Below, piece after piece: positions 1 through 9,790 of a stretch of 28,056 bases of DNA. Each line of letters starts with the position of its first letter. The stretch's first letter is position 1. The position numbers and the translations under genes were made by a program. Origin of the DNA: Haplomitrium mnioides (lineage: Eukaryota > Marchantiophyta > Haplomitriopsida > Calobryales); the NCBI GenBank assembly GCA_049999725.1, contig JBNGIS010020158.1:1-28056 (forward strand), in the 5' to 3' direction. The notes beneath the pieces were generated by a model. The model was not told the DNA's origin and did not search any database. It was given only the letters and a program-made list of their open reading frames with translations.

Positions 1-28
1 GCATGTTCCTAGTTCAAAGTAGTGGCTG
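1..28 (-). repeat. Right-end terminal inverted repeat of an element off the left edge
   Basis: The first 28 bases read, on the minus strand, CAGCCACTACTTTGAAC and on to GGAAC. This matches the ends at 4540-4589, 17144-17193 and 27987 with about two substitutions. The orientation makes this the right end of an element whose body lies left of the window. The outer edge is probably base 28. The target duplication cannot be tested because the other end is missing. Confidence 0.7.
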
Positions 29-227
29 TTTTTGTTGCTTACTTTTAAGAAAACCAATAGGTTTTATTCAAAAATCATTTTTTGAATGAAAATAGATTGT
101 TAAGAAAATACTTAATAACTTTTATTTTGAATGTTACAAGAGTCAAAGATATTCTGCCAAAATAAAAAGATCAAATACAAGGTATTTTAAAAAAAATACC
201 TTATTATTTACAAAATATACATCACTC

Positions 228-1506
228 TCAAACTTCAGCTTTAGCCCTATCCTCTTCAAGAAGAATGGTCTTGTCCAAATCAACAAACTAAGAAGCTTGG
301 GCATCTACAATCACAAGAAAATCTTGTCAAGACTTTCCAGTCCCAAAAATTGCAACAGAATCATGAGATGCACTAGTAGTACCAAGAGGAACATGCTTAT
401 TATGGTATACGTAGACAACTTGGGATTCTGTAACATCAGATAGCAAAGAAACCATCGTCAAAACTCTTTGAGTAATATAGATAGACTGGCATTTATCATA
501 TTCTATAGCAATACAATTATGCATCAACTTGAGAGCACAAACAAGGCATGTGCCCAACCCAAGGCAAAGATCTAGTACCCAATCTTGCTTTGAAGACAAA
601 TGGTCAATAAAAATTTGTACAAAGCATGAAGCTTTTGGTACACATTCACAAGAGCATCATCTTTTGAATGTTTTAGTTTTGTGGAAATTGTTGGGCAGCT
701 AAACATGCTTTGTGCTATTTGTTGATGACAGTCACTTGCATCTTTAGATTGTAGGTTTAAAAGCTTTATGCTCCACTTCCCCTCCTTTGTCGAGTAACTC
801 ACAATCCAATACTTGTAGGTGTGAGCAATTCTAGGACCCTCCCCCCCCCCCCCGGAATGATGGTGTTGGTTTTGTCCTTGCAGTAATCAAAACAAAGAAA
901 TAAGAGATTGCACAAAAACTAAAACATAGAAAAATCAAAGCAAAACTTACCAAATGTTGTGGTCGATAATACAAAAAATCTCTAAAAGCTCATCCTCCAC
1001 AATGTCGAATTGTTGCAAAGAATGAATAACTATAAAAGACCAAAAATCTGAAGTAGTTGAGGTCGTAAAAGAAGAGATCATATCAAAAATATCATCTTAA
1101 CTAAAGGGCTTAGATTTGTCATGCTTACATTGCTTTAGGTTGTACCCAAATGGAATATCAACAATTGCTAAAGTCAACCTTATTGGTTTCATCAAACCCT
1201 TCAGTTGTCGTGTGTTGGACTTCTCATGGACTTGATAATACGCCACGTTGAGGTTGTCAACAAAGGGGTGTAAGTCTTGGCCTTGTTCTTGGGTCCCTCT
1301 TTGAGCTAGAGGGACAACAACGTCATTTTGCTGCTTGGACTTCTACTCTCTGGCTTTCTGACAATATAATGGAAAGGCGAAAAGGTAGGACACCAAGGTT
1401 GGAGCTTGCTCATGATCTTCTAGGGCTTCTTTGACCCCATATCACTTTTTCCCTTTAGCATTTGTCGTCAATTTTTTGGCAAGCTACCTTTTGCATGTTT
1501 TGTCAC
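228..1506 (-). pseudogene. C-terminal half of beta-class DNA methyltransferase, copy 1
   Basis: This minus-strand part holds the catalytic half of the methyltransferase. The exon at 951-1506 has the motif IV-like string DIPFGYN (DIPF codons 1148-1159). After a short intron (877-950, donor GTAAGT) the next exon carries the AdoMet-binding motif DLCLGLGT (549-572), followed by IAIEYDKCQSIYITQRVL. The order motif IV then motif I is that of beta-class N4-cytosine/N6-adenine methyltransferases. The ancestral stop is probably TGA at 228-230, after EEDRAKAEV. Motif I has Ser to Leu changes compared with DLCSGSGT at 3307, and stops and frameshifts break the exons, so this copy is dead. The N-terminal half continues at 4597-6745, beyond the insertion. 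The methylation type cannot be read from the motifs alone. Confidence 0.65.
877..950 (-). other. Spliceosomal intron in methyltransferase gene, copy 1
   Basis: On the minus strand the sequence runs from GTAAGTTTTGC to a T-rich tract ending TACTGCAAG. The same intron is at 18749-18845 in copy 2 (GTAAGTTC to TTTTTATAG). Length differs (74 versus 97 bp), but the flanking exon sequence is conserved (GGACAAAA downstream). The acceptor in copy 1 may be shifted by one base. Confidence 0.65.
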
Positions 1507-1587
1507 CTTGAAGAAAACATGGAGAAATGTATTAGGGGAGAATTTGAAAAATAAAAACTTGAAGTCAAGAAGAAAGGAAAGTTAATG

Positions 1588-1925
1588 CGAGCATGGACAA
1601 AACAGTCTATGCTTGCATGGAGACTTGAGTCCATGCATACTTGGACACTAAAGTCCATGTGCGAATAGGCTCAAGAGTCCAAGTAGTCTTGAACTAAAGA
1701 TTCCATGCGAGCATGGACACTTAAGCTTGTAGGCACATGAGCTCTTTACTCCAAGAGCACTTGTTGCATTAAGCCTTACACACTTGGACTCTTGAGCCTA
1801 TGCACGAATGGACTTTAGAGTCCATGCCCATATAGGCTTAAGAGAACAATAGCTCTTGGACTCAAGACTCCATGTGAGCATGGAGATCTAGTCTACATGA
1901 GTGTAGAGCAAAGAATCCATGCACC
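1588..1925. repeat. Palindromic minisatellite array inside a methyltransferase intron, copy 1
   Basis: Diverged units of the type GAGTCCATGCGAGCATGGACTC recur about every 30 bases, with the two arms inverted copies of each other. The array starts about 80 bases beyond the minus-strand acceptor near 1507, so it lies in the intron that corresponds to 19404-19796 of copy 2. The array stops abruptly near 1925, where transposase sequence of the deleted derivative begins. Confidence 0.75.
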
Positions 1926-3128
1926 TCAATTGGTTTTTCTGGGTGAGCACAAAATCAAATGACAGAATCATGATTGGTGTCAAATCAAGTATATCAATAT
2001 GCAACTTGGATTTGCGTTTTCCTTTTGTTGCTACTATTTTTTCTGAGAAGTACTGACCAAAAAATGCATCTTCAGCCAAACAAGCAAACCATTGAACTCG
2101 TACTCATTTCGGATTTGGCAGATCTTCCTCATCAAAGGACAAAACTTTGAGAACTTTGGCAACCCAAAAAGGTTTGCTCTTTGGATCCAGAGATGCAACA
2201 ACACAAATAAACATTCTCGCTTTCAAATCATGTAGACTGCCAAATTTATGCCCGTATCGAGTACCGTGCAAAAGAGTCCTTTCTCGCGGCCTAGGTGCTC
2301 CATCATAGATTGCTCCACGTGTAGAAAGTATTTGCTGTATTGGAGCATCTTCTTCTGTTTGTGGAGCATGAACCTGAGAATGCGAACAAACATTTTGAAA
2401 ATCATTACAAGTGTTTGATTGTTGTGAAGGTGGAAATGTAAATTGTACTTTGAGTCGTCGTCTTTTTTTTCTAAGGATGTAAGTTGCAATCTCATGTTGG
2501 GCAAGAAAAAAGTCATTCCACCATTGAATATCAGAATCTGTAAAGAACTTGTAGCAATTCTCACTTATATTGTCCCTTATTGAAATTACCACTTTCTCGG
2601 CATCCACTTCTCTTTCTTCCTTTTGAGATCGTTTGATTTTAGAATATGCCTTGAGAGGAATCAACATTGAACTCAAAATTTCTCTGTCCACTTCAAGTAG
2701 GCACTTGAGTTGACAGATACCATCCGTAGATAGCCAAAATTCATCTATTGAGAACTGCTTGCTCCAAATCTTTGCTTTGGAATCATTTAATTGGAACTTG
2801 AATTGTTGATTGAAAGTGATATCATGTATCCTTTGAACCAGAGAAGGACTTTGCTGCAGAAACATTTTGAAATCGTAAGTTTCCAACAAAAGAGTCACTT
2901 AAGGTTTAGGATTATAGGATAATTGGAGCGCCTCGCTTAGATTGGTGATCGTGAAAGCCTTGACACGTTTTAAATGTTTCAAGAATCGACTGAAAATTTG
3001 ATCAATTTGATCATGAGTATGGCCAACCATAAGAAATCCCATCTTGATTTTTCGAAAAACATTCTTGGCAATAAGGAGACTAAGATATCCAAACAAGATA
3101 GAATTCTTATTCTATTGTGTCGTGTTGT
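1926..3128 (-). pseudogene. C-terminal two-thirds of DUF7869-type transposase, best-preserved frame
   Basis: One minus-strand frame runs from the second catalytic motif (LDNTT near 3120) to LTQKNQLR near 1926, about 400 codons without a frameshift and with only two interrupting stops (2899-2901 TAA and 2104-2106 TGA). It contains FGYLSLLIAKNVF, then MGFLMVGHTHDQIDQIFSRF (within 2899-3096). This is the conserved catalytic-core ending of the family, with both Asp residues of HTHDQID present. A charged region with KRSQKEEREVDAEK, a KKRRR cluster and a C-terminal segment (KPFWVAKVLKV, VQWFACLAEDAFFGQYF) resemble the tail of DUF7869-type proteins. The fragment ends at the edge with the copy 1 array. 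It lacks the N-terminus and the first catalytic Asp because of the internal deletion. Family assignment rests on motifs; the transposase role is inferred from the DDE/D-like spacing and the terminal repeats. Confidence 0.72.
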
Positions 3129-3129
3129 C

Positions 3130-3630
3130 TAGCTTCTTCTGCGACCGGACTTCCTTGGCAACCTATGCGAAGTGTTTTTAGCTACCCTGCAGTTTTTGCA
3201 AAGCTTAAATATCCAAGAGATGATGCTCGTGTGAGTGTTTAGAAGCTGCAGGCTCTGTATAATTTTTTTTATCGACCATTTATCAACAGAGCATGATTGG
3301 ATCCTTGATCTTTGCTCTGGGTCCGGCACAGATTTTGTCTGTGCTCTTAAGCTGATGCAAAATTACGTTGCCATGGAATATGATAGACGTCAGTCTATTT
3401 ATATTCCTTAGAGGGTTTTGGAGATGGCTTCCTTGCCATCCGATGTGACTAAGTCACAAATAGTTTTTGCTTACCACAAGGAACCTGTTCCTCTTGGTAC
3501 TGCAGGTGCTTCTGGTGACTCTGTTGTAATATAGAGGACTGGAAAGTCTCGACAGGATTCTCTAGCGGCTGCAGATGCTTAGCTTGTAGATTTAGATGAG
3601 ACAATTCCTCCCGAAGAGGAGAGAGTCTAA
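3130..3630 (+). pseudogene. Methyltransferase C-terminal fragment with intact motif I
   Basis: This plus-strand piece is homologous to 18120-18700 (minus) and 228-700 (minus). It includes EHDWILDLCSGSGT (motif I at 3307-3330), then ALKLMQNYVAMEYDRRQSIY, the best-preserved AdoMet-binding glycine loop of the three copies. Downstream is GDSVVI, GKSRQDSLAAADA and an acidic end DLDETIPPEEERV closed by TAA at 3628-3630. A TAG replaces the Gln codon of IPQRVL near 3411, and another TAG follows GDSVVI. The upstream DIPF motif is absent because the internal deletion joins this piece to transposase sequence at about 3129. The following 200 bases align to the 3' region of copy 2 at 17990-18120 and are probably the 3' untranslated region. 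Confidence 0.65.
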
Positions 3631-3834
3631 GGACGTCTTTGTACGCTTTGCATCAATAATAAAATTTATTTTTTCCAAATCTTTTTTTGCCAAAGTTTCA
3701 TCTTGTTGCTCTTTCAATCTATTACAAGTCTTTTCATCACGATTCAGAATAAGTTGACCCAATTGATAGTCCAAGAATGGTTTGAACTCAACTACTAATC
3801 TTTGAATGATTTGGAGTCTTTTGCACATTGTTTA

Positions 3835-4190
3835 GTGTCTTTGCGCATTAAGGCTTTGTAGTTCTTGTTCGGTTTCCTTGCACACTTAAGCTGTAAGGTT
3901 GTTGTTCAGAGTCCCTGCACCTGTTGGTCAAAAGGTTCTTGTTCAATGTCTATGCTTGCATAGGCTGTAGGGTTCTTGTTTAGAACCTTGGTGTGTTTTG
4001 GCTCTAGGATTCTAGTTGAAAGTCCATGCGTGTAGAGCTTCATTGTTCTTGTTCAGAGTCTAAGCATGCAGAGGATTTAGGATTCTTATTCGGAGTCTAT
4101 GCGTGCATAGGCTTTACACTTCTGGTTTGGAGTCTATGCTTGCATAGACTTTGTTGGCTACGATGCTCAAAGTCAGGTTTAAAGTCCTTA
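3835..4190. repeat. Subterminal 37-bp palindromic array
   Basis: Repeated units contain GAGTCTATGCGTGCATAGGCT-like cores separated by T-rich linkers (TTGTTCRGAGTC). Many cores are near-perfect inverted repeats, for example AGTCTATGCTTGCATAGACT near 4131. The array is the reverse-complement counterpart of 17515-17960. It lies between the methyltransferase 3' end and the terminal region in both copies. Confidence 0.75.
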
Positions 4191-4199
4191 CCCGACTAG

Positions 4200-4539
4200 A
4201 CATTTACGTTTTCCTGTAGTTTTTTTCTATTGAAAGATATATATTTTATTTCTTTTTTGATGAATTTAGTTTATTCACAATAGTGTCAAGTTTTTTTAAA
4301 ATGTTCGAATAACCAAAATGTTTGTTTTAAAAGTTTTTTTCTAAAAACAAATATTTNNNNNNNNNNNNNNNNNNNNNNNNNNNNNNNNNNNNNNNNNNNN
4401 NNNNNNNNNNNNNNNNNNNNNNNNNNNNNNNNNNNNNNNNNNNNNNNNNNNNNNNNAACAAATTTTTTTTGAAAAGAAGATTTTAGTCTTAAATTTGATG
4501 TTTTTGAATGCCAAATCTTTGAAAAAAAAATTTCAACTG
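4200..4539 (-). repeat. Left subterminal region of the transposon (with gap)
   Basis: AT-rich non-coding sequence that matches 17194-17514 in reverse complement; both contain TATTCACAATAGTGT. The 100-N gap at 4357-4456 removes its middle. The open frame running through here is meaningless because it includes the N run. Confidence 0.65.
4357..4456. other. Assembly gap, 100 N
   Basis: Exactly 100 N. The round length indicates a gap of unknown or nominal size. By alignment with 17194-17514, the missing part belongs to the AT-rich subterminal region. Confidence 0.98.
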
Positions 4540-4589
4540 CCAAGTGAAACAGAAACTCAGTAGCGGTTCCTGGTTCAAAGTAGCGGCTG
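4540..4589 (-). repeat. Terminal inverted repeat of the deleted derivative
   Basis: The reverse complement begins CAGCCGCTACTTTGAACC and ends in TTTCACTTGG, about 50 bases. It aligns along its whole length to 17144-17193 with only a few differences. GCTACT occurs twice within it. The sequence right of 4589 resumes copy 1 coding homology at about 4597, so 4589 is a real element edge. Confidence 0.8.
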
Positions 4590-4596
4590 TTGAACA

Positions 4597-6745
4597 TTTT
4601 TGATTCCTCTATATAGATAGGATATACTATCATAGTCTTCTCCCAAGAGCTGTAACACACCTCCAAACAAAAAGATTTTGCCATAATGGCCAAAACTTTA
4701 TGCCTCTCTAGCTTTTGAGACATTTCTTTGATTGAAAGCTCTCCAACTTTCACCCGCTTCAAAACTGAAATTTTTATTTCATCAAGAAGACCCTAAAGGG
4801 ACCTCCAAGGTGTCCACTTCATGTCTTCCACTCTTAGTGAATCATTGGCCTTGGGCTTCTATCCTTTAACAAGGTTCTTCTCCAACATACTAAAATTTCT
4901 CTATTGCAACTCCCAAAGCTCTCCACTTCTAAAGGCTAGTTTGAACTAGTTGTCTTGAGAAGTCACCATCTTCTCAAGAGTTGACTTTGGTTTGATATCT
5001 AAAGTCTCCAACACAAGTTCTCTTTTAATTTATGGGATGCTACCATCTTGCTCTCCATAGATCTCTATTGCCAATACTCAATCTTTTGAATCTACATCAT
5101 CTTCAATCTGTAGCGTTGGTTGTAGTTATCATCAACCGCAAACATCTGGGCTTCTATTGGTGTAAGCCCTACATAAACATAGCAAATACAAAGCAAAAGC
5201 ATCAAAGTCATTGCTCCATACTTTGTAATTAATAGGTGCCTTGTGGCAACACTACAATTGCCTCATGCAGTCTTATAACGGTACTTGTCAGGGATCCTAA
5301 TATCAAACTTTGACTTATCTTTCAACTGGTACTTTGGGTTCACAATCACTAAAAGAAAGGAACATGCATATTTGTTGGTGAGTATTATGTTTGCTAGAAG
5401 CTCAACAAAATCTTCATTCAACCACCTAGTCTTGCATGTCCTCAAGTTATCCATTCCAAGTTTTGGAAAGTTCATGTTCTCTAGCGGGATTATAATAGTT
5501 TCTTCTTGGACTCTACACCGCTTGATTGCATGCTCCTTGATCTTATTCTTGTCTTCTTCAGAAACTATTTGAGGATCACTTTGCTCCCTCTCTTGAAATG
5601 TCTAGAGCTTTTTATGCACTTGCCTCTTTGCTCTTAAGGCTAGTGGCTACACAAGCTTCGGCTTGACATCCTCTGTAGAGTTGCTAGAGAAGAGGGATGA
5701 TGGTGTTGCTAAAGAAAAGCTTGATAGAGATGGGAGCCCGACATACTCCTCCTAAACTCACGGGGCTGGTAGTGACTTTTTCTTCAATAGAGTAGGTTTT
5801 TTCTTTTTCAAAGCCTTTGCTGGCTCCACTTTCTTCCTTTTTCTTGTAGCAGACAGTCCACTTATTGTTATCGTAGTGATTGTTTTTACACTTGGATGAA
5901 GCACGCATTTTGCCAAGCTTAAACCTTGCTTTGTTTTCAAAATCTTCAAACTAAATGCAAATTTTATAAAGTCTCTCTCCACTCGCTTCACATTTATGTA
6001 GGCATTGGCAAAGTTTGATAAAAATTGTGAAATTGGAAAAAGAACAAAAAAAGAGTCAAGGACTATTTAAAAAAATTATTAAAAAAAGTAAATGATTGAT
6101 GTTTGTCACAAATACTTGTCAACATTCCTTCAAAAGACTTAGAAACACTAATAAGTGTCCATGCACACATTGAGCCCACACACAACTTGTCCAGATGGCT
6201 TGCATGCTTGTACCTCAGAGTCCATGTGCGCATTGACTCAGAGTCACTATGCACTTAGACCGAGGGTCTATATGTGCATGAACTCTAGAGTCCATGCGCG
6301 TATGGACTTCATAGTCCAATGTACGCATGGACGATGGTATGCAATATGAAGTATATGTCAAATAAAAAAAGGAATTAAAAGGTATTACAGTCCTGTCGTT
6401 GTAAGCCTCCTATAGATTGTTGGTGAACTGATCCTTTGGCTTCATTTTGTTGGAGCAAAATTTCTTCAACGACGCTTTGAAAAGTGTGATTATATTTTTG
6501 GACTGCAAAAGCAACCCAATGTGGGCTTTGTGCCTCTAACAAATCATAGTAACTTGGACCAAAAGACCCATGTTGAATTTTTCACCTTCCTAGGAAAAGG
6601 TAAAGAGGTTGATCGATGTCTCTAATGGTCCAGCAACAAACTAGTCATTCATTTGCTAATTTGTGAAGCTCAAGAGTCTTCGACATGTCGACATACCAAT
6701 AAGACTTCAATTGAGCTGGCTTTGGAACATTGTCCTAATATACTA
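4597..6745 (-). pseudogene. N-terminal half of ParB-like/methyltransferase gene, copy 1
   Basis: This is the upstream half of the gene whose catalytic half lies at 228-1506. From the N-terminus (right) it has an exon at about 6375-6745 (YLFLG, HWVAFAVQKYNHTFQS), an intron with a palindrome array (about 6030-6375), a Lys-rich linker at 5758-5991 (RKRKKVEPAKALKKKKPTLL) that looks like a nuclear localisation signal, and a putative ParB-like domain (5032-5475) with TRWLNEDFVELLANIIL, then FLLVIVNPK and DKYRYKTA. The counterpart of GNHSAAARQLL in copy 2 is damaged here (a stop, then GNCSVATRHLL). VGLTPIEAQMFAVDDNYNQR follows. A linker (4600-5030) leads towards the methyltransferase. Several stops show it is dead. 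The ParB assignment rests on the order of conserved patches, not on a search. Confidence 0.55.
6150..6345. repeat. Palindromic minisatellite in intron, copy 1
   Basis: Units such as GAGTCCATGCGCGTATGGACTTC repeat about every 30 bases. The location corresponds to the copy 2 array at 21385-21812, inside the intron between the N-terminal exon and the Lys-rich exon. Short open frames on both strands here come from the repeat and are not genes. Confidence 0.72.
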
Positions 6746-6898
6746 TTTTCTCTAACGTAAAAAAGAGTGAAAATAGGAAAGAGAAAATGTACAATAAAAA
6801 GTTCACACAAAATGGAAGGCAAAAAAGGCTAAATCACAAGAAGTATCGAAAATGACCATGACAAGAAAACAAAAACTAGACAGTAAACTCAGGACAAT

Positions 6899-6931
6899 GG
6901 AAAGAAACTTTCCATTATGGCTCCTTTTATA
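6899..6931 (-). promoter_or_regulatory. Core promoter of the methyltransferase gene, copy 1
   Basis: The minus strand has a TATA box TATAAAAG at 6924-6931. Beside it, at 6899-6913, is the perfect inverted repeat GGAAAGTTTCTTTCC, followed by CATTGTC. The same pair of elements occurs at 22358-22390 in copy 2, although the sequence between them has drifted, which supports function. Transcription would start around 6895-6900, at the inverted repeat. Confidence 0.55.
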
Positions 6932-7006
6932 CTCAAATATCAAAACACGTATTTTCTTGTCAAAAAAGTATTCACAGAGCTCTTGACATATAGGTTTGCA
7001 TAGTAG

Positions 7007-7106
7007 NNNNNNNNNNNNNNNNNNNNNNNNNNNNNNNNNNNNNNNNNNNNNNNNNNNNNNNNNNNNNNNNNNNNNNNNNNNNNNNNNNNNNNNNNNNNNN
7101 NNNNNN
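7007..7106. other. Assembly gap, 100 N, in the divergent promoter
   Basis: Exactly 100 N. By alignment with copy 2 (22462-22560) the gap should cover the plus-strand TATA box and start region of the transposase gene. Confidence 0.98.
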
Positions 7107-7429
7107 GTTTTGAGTATATCATCTTGAACTAGAAATATTTGTTAAAATACTTCTTTCAATTTTCTCATGTTTCATTATTATTTTTAAATGACTAGAGTGT
7201 TCAAAAGTAAGAACATATTAGACTTCCAGGATTCATGTTCCCAAAAAAGTGTTACTTTTGGCTAATAGTTGGAGATTGTTTCAAATCATGGTTCTGAAGA
7301 GATAAGCGTTGGAAAACCTAAAGCGTCAAGTGTGATGGCTAGTATTTTGGGAAAAAAAATGATAGTTGTTGAACAAGATACATCAACAGAGGAAGATCAA
7401 GCAAGTAAACCCAATGTATACATAAGAAA

Positions 7430-7560
7430 AAAGATTGAACCTTATGCATATAAAGGATCAAAGAGTGAACCCAATGCATGCATAGGATCAAGAAGTGAAC
7501 CCAATATGTACATATGATCAAGGAGTAAACTCAATGCTCGTAGAGGATCTAAGACTCAAC
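7430..7560. repeat. Palindromic repeat units at transposase 5' end, copy 1
   Basis: Units of the form CCAATGCATGCATAGGATCAAGAAGTGAA repeat about four times, with cores such as ATGCATGCAT. The counterpart in copy 2 lies on both sides of the 22676-25635 insertion. The frame KSEPNACIGSRSEPN read here may be untranslated leader rather than protein. Confidence 0.6.
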
Positions 7561-8933
7561 CTTCTACACGTAGTGGGTCTTTTTTGTTGGTCAAGCAATC
7601 AAAGTTTACTCTTTTTGATGATTACCCTAACAAGTCAACAAACAGATAGTCATGTCAAAATGTTGAGAAGGTTGTAGAGTTTTCTTTGTCATCAGTAGAT
7701 GATGACGACGATGTTCAAGATCCAAATATGTTTGTTCAAAATACAAAAAGTATAGAATTAGATGAATGTTTCAATTTTGGAGATGATGGGTTGTCACCGT
7801 TGGCACCACTCAAACAACAAGTGAATTCTAAGCTTGTTAGACCTCTGAGAAAGAATGGAAGATCCTTTAGAAACAAAAATCATTTGGAGGAATCTTCAAA
7901 TGATAGTGTAAGTAATGATTCAAGCAAATAGTGTCAGTCACTCAATATTTTCCTATGGAGTTATCATCAAGAGCACTGATTTTCATAGAAAAAAAAACAT
8001 TTTCTTTTGCCTAAGATGTTGATGAAGAATTTTTTTCAGCATGGTCTAGTTCTCCTATATCTCAAGGTGATCCACATTGATCAAAAACACATTTCAAGAG
8101 AACAAAAGTGTTTCTAATGATGTCTAAGATTTCAAAGATAATCCTATATCTTTGATAGTTGGATTTGCTTACGAACCGAATCGACCGTCAAAACAAAAGA
8201 GTTCTTTGTTTGAGCCAAAACCCAAATGGGTAAATATTTTATTTGACAACTCTTCACCAAAAGTCTATCATGATGAAAGCTTTGTGAAGAAAAAGCTCGA
8301 TTCGATACCAGTTTTAAAATTGAATATAATTTCTTATTGTCAAAATGGCTATTTGTCGTTGTGCAAGATTGATTTTTTTTAAAAGTGTGAGAGAAACGTA
8401 TTTTTGACAAAGCCTAAAGAATCGAGATACTACATTGTAGTGAGGGATATCAAGAAAAGACTCAGATGTTGATAATTGATTCACTCTGCTTGGCGGTACC
8501 ATTGTTTGTAGAAGAGCCTTCAAACTAATATTATCAGTAGGGAATGATTGATTCCAAAGGATTTAAAATCTCAAGAATGCTAATCCTAGAGGTAGTTTTG
8601 GAAATAGAGAATTGTTTGCTAAAGAAGTATTTGTGTGTGAATGGATAAACAAAAATTTTTGATGACATTATGAGAGAATGTCCACTCATGAAGTTTATAA
8701 CTTGCGAATTTTTTAAAATGGGAAGTTTATGACTACTACACAACTTATTTGAAAGAGAAAGATTATGGTTGCATTCTATTTTTTTTTTCTTTTTGGTTTA
8801 ACAAAACATTTTAGAACGCATTTTCCAATGTTAAAATTCCAAAACACAATAGATTTGTTGTTTGTAAAACCTGCAAAGAAAAACAATGATTGTGGGAAAA
8901 CCCCATCTTGGAGTCCAACAAAGGTAACAAATT

Positions 8934-9790
8934 TCTTCTTTTTTGAAACTTATGGTTATTATGATGCTCTTTTTACGAGACTCAAAGCTTAGTTCTAGAG
9001 ATGTTTCGCTTTTTCAACTTAGTGCAACAAGATATTGGTTTTGTTAGGTTGTTTCTTAGACAAGGTTTTAGTCAAAACAACCTAAGCAACTAGAGTTGTC
9101 AAGACATACTCTTTGCTCACATAGGCTGTAATGCTTTTAGTTTGAATTCAAAACATATCAAGAGTCAAATAAAACAAGGAAAGTGTTCTAGTTGTTGGTT
9201 GAGACCTTAGACTTGCGCCGGATTTTGCTATTGTTGCCTTCAATCCAAAGCCCAACTTGAGATAAATGGTTTCAAAAATTGTTTGTGTTGTTTGTTACCA
9301 TATGCATGCATAGGTTTAGTTCTTGTTTCTCTTAACTCGAGTGGCAACTACAGTCAAACCAAACCAAGATATTGATGTTGTTGCTTTTGATCCTATACAT
9401 GCGTAAGATCAAATATTGTTAATTTAAATCCTATGATCGCATAGAGTTAATGCTAGTGTAGAAATTGAAGTTCTTGTTTGTGTTTTCAATGACACAAATC
9501 TTGCTTTTCTCCTCTCAAAATTCTTGCACATTTTGAGTCAAAGACAAGTAAGCCATATTTTTTTCTTTAAGGTTACTAAATGATTGTGAATGTTATTTTC
9601 ATTCTCCTATATTTGAATAGTACAAACTAGACTTTTAAATTTTTTTTAAATGTTCACCTCTTTTATTCCAAACAACTATTAAAGTTGCAATGAATATTTT
9701 TTGCGCCTAAAGTTATATTTTGAAATTTGAGACATCAAGACATGTTTCACTGATCTATTTATATATTTTTGGTGCTTTGGGATGATGTAG
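8934..9790 (+). other. Spliceosomal intron in transposase gene, copy 1
   Basis: The donor is CAAAG/GTAACAAAT and the acceptor GATGATGTAG/GCAAAT. The same intron is at 27097-27864 in copy 2, with identical donor context and an aligned acceptor (ATCATCCAG). It contains scattered single palindromic units (for example near 9115, 9305, 9400 and 9430) and AT-rich sequence. Joining the flanks brings the exon before the intron into line with the catalytic core. Confidence 0.65.

Larger units (their letters stand above)
1925..4589 (-). mobile_element. Internally deleted derivative of the same transposon family
   Basis: Read on the minus strand from 4589 leftwards, this block has the left terminal repeat (4540-4589), the subterminal region (4200-4539, with 100 N), the 37-bp palindrome array (3835-4190), the C-terminal part of the methyltransferase in reverse orientation (3130-3630), and then the C-terminal part of the transposase (1926-3128). 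This is the order of the full element with everything between the methyltransferase midpoint and the transposase QLDNTT motif removed. The right end beyond the transposase is missing at 1925, where the sequence jumps into the host array. It is comparable in design to non-autonomous internal-deletion derivatives such as Ds. The order is seen in the sequence; the single-deletion origin is inferred. Confidence 0.65.

Noticed and set aside
841-853. Run of 13 C at the methyltransferase exon, copy 1
   Set aside because: Copy 2 has no such run at the aligned site (about 18716-18725), so it is a homopolymer expansion or sequencing error, not a functional element.
3592-3828. Minus-strand open frame of 78 codons
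   Set aside because: It overlaps the end and 3' untranslated region of the plus-strand methyltransferase fragment, and has no counterpart frame in copy 2 at 17990-18180.
4286-4762. Minus-strand open frame of 158 codons
   Set aside because: It runs through 100 N and across the element edge at 4589; only the part right of about 4600 is methyltransferase-gene homology.
6940-7122. Minus-strand open frame of 60 codons
   Set aside because: Most of it is the 100-N gap in the promoter region.
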